Positions 6,353 through 6,737 of a stretch of 6,737 nucleotides of DNA are shown piece by piece. The notes beneath the pieces were generated by a model that was given only the letters and a program-made list of their open reading frames with translations, was not told the origin of the DNA and searched no databases. The number at the start of each line of letters is the position of its first letter. Position 1 is the first letter of the stretch. Made by a program: the position numbers and the translations under genes. The stretch lies in assembly GCA_946478895.1 (NCBI GenBank), contig CAMLDY010000125.1, forward strand, positions 1 to 6,737, read 5' to 3'. This stretch comes from an uncultured Gemmatimonadota bacterium (lineage in GTDB: Bacteria > Gemmatimonadota > Gemmatimonadetes > Gemmatimonadales > Gemmatimonadaceae).

Positions 6353-6366
6353 CGGCGGGGGGCGGG
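6353..6366 (+). other. 14-nt G-rich insertion unique to the left arm
   Basis: CGGCGGGGGGCGGG has no partner in the right arm: the bases on either side (6352 and 6367) pair with adjacent bases 6592 and 6591. With flanking GG and GGG runs from 6347 it could form a two- or three-layer G-quadruplex. It is either an insertion after the repeat formed or a functional bulge. Confidence 0.5.
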
Positions 6367-6442
6367 CCGGCCCGCGGCTGCGGGCTGAATCTTAAGTATC
6401 ACTGAAGACTACCAGCTAATAGCGATGGGCGGAGCAGCGGGC

Positions 6443-6479
6443 GGCTCCGAGCTTCTTTTTGGAAACAGCACTCGGAGCC
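6443..6479 (+). other. Competing internal hairpin at the apex of the inverted repeat
   Basis: GGCTCCGAG (6443-6451) is exactly complementary to CTCGGAGCC (6471-6479), giving a 9-bp stem with a 19-nt loop that holds a T5 run. The left half of this stem also pairs with the right arm of the large repeat (6505-6514), so the two folds exclude each other. Confidence 0.55.
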
Positions 6480-6619
6480 AAGCCACGCTGTTCATCCAAC
6501 ACGTGCTCGGTGCCGCCGGCTGCTCCGCTCGAAGCTCCTGGCTGGTAGTCTTCTTTAGCATTTAGGATACGAGCCCGCGGCCTCGAGCCGGCCCGCCGGT
6601 AGTCTTCTTTTGCCGTCGT

Positions 6620-6737
6620 CTAATGCCCTATCCTATTGTGCACTAAAGCAAGCGCCGTATTGTCCGGCCCTGGCTCGCACCTCGACCTCCGCAATCCCCA
6701 CAGCTGCACCGCGACCGAGATCGTTTGCTCGATCGCC
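6620..6737 (-). CDS. Possible C-terminal end of a convergent gene, cut by window
   Basis: On the reverse strand a frame enters from the right edge and runs 38 codons to a TAG at 6622-6620. Its third codon positions are strongly G/C for the first two dozen codons, as in the other genes here; the last few codons are more AT-rich. The visible peptide (beginning AIEQTISVAVQLWG and ending LVHNRIGH) matches no family I recognise. If real, it converges on the MATE gene with the inverted repeat between them. The other frames of this stretch give less convincing peptides. The alternative is that 6617-6737 is non-coding. Confidence 0.3.
   Translation of the reverse strand, partial: AIEQTISVAVQLWGLRRSRCEPGPDNTALALVHNRIGH

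Larger units (their letters stand above)
6326..6616. repeat. Long nested imperfect inverted repeat between MATE gene and right-edge gene
   Basis: Almost the whole 291-bp stretch folds on itself. Ordered paired blocks are 6326-6340 with 6602-6616 (15/15), 6343-6352 with 6592-6601 (10/10), 6367-6387 with 6571-6591 (17/21), 6404-6416 with 6541-6553 (13/13), 6427-6452 with 6505-6530 (23/26), and 6459-6469 with 6487-6499 (11 pairs, 2-nt bulge), around a 17-nt loop. The motif GAAGACTACC occurs at 6404 and, with a 2-nt insertion, at 6335. Its reverse complement GGTAGTCTTC occurs at 6544 and 6599 (shared 13-mer GGTAGTCTTCTTT). Outer ends carry GGCAAAAGAAGAC and GTCTTCTTTTGCC, so each strand has a GC-rich stem followed by a U-rich tract. 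It could be a bidirectional terminator, a MITE-like element or a structured RNA. No transposase or clear target duplication is seen. Confidence 0.85.

Noticed and set aside
6326..6616. Insertion sequence with transposase
   Set aside because: The repeat has no coding frame of useful length between its arms and no clear flanking target duplication; only a non-autonomous element remains possible.

Overview
The window is high-GC bacterial chromosomal DNA (GC-rich third codon positions, dense gene packing, frequent TTG/GTG-type start ambiguity). The gene set is a PQQ-type sugar dehydrogenase lipoprotein, an ECF sigma factor with a C-terminal extension, paired DGPF/YciI proteins and a MATE exporter. 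This fits a soil or environmental bacterium such as Gemmatimonadota, Acidobacteriota or Actinobacteria-like lineages, but no rRNA or other phylogenetic marker is present, so the phylum is left open. No tRNA, rRNA, CRISPR array, transposase or phage gene is visible.

Layout, left to right. (1) A leftward gene for a PQQ-dependent sugar (sorbosone-type) dehydrogenase, probably a lipoprotein, runs off the left edge. (2) A 56-bp divergent gap. (3) A rightward pair: a KANL3/Tex30-type alpha/beta hydrolase overlapping a small VOC (glyoxalase-fold) protein by 14 nt. (4) A 169-bp gap with a good match to the promoter reported for ECF42 sigma factors (TGTCGA, 17 nt, CGTC). (5) A rightward cluster: two paralogous DGPF/YciI-domain proteins, an ECF42-type sigma factor with a long C-terminal helical-repeat domain, and a MATE-family multidrug exporter, all with gaps of 44 nt or less. 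(6) A roughly 290-bp nested imperfect inverted repeat just after the MATE stop codon. (7) A possible 3' end of a converging gene at the right edge.

The central unit reads as a self-regulated stress module. The sigma factor likely transcribes its own operon from the TGTCGA-type promoter. No anti-sigma gene is present, as is usual for this group, where the C-terminal extension is thought to control activity. The DGPF proteins are its usual but functionally unexplained partners. The MATE exporter is a plausible output, although its link to the operon rests on spacing only. A strong hairpin over the sigma-factor start codon suggests a further layer of translational control.

The least explained part of the window is the inverted repeat at 6326-6616. 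It has nested arms, an arm-specific 14-nt G-rich insertion, a competing internal hairpin, and four copies of a GAAGACTACC-type motif. It could be a bidirectional terminator between convergent genes, a miniature mobile element or a structured RNA; sequence alone does not decide between them.
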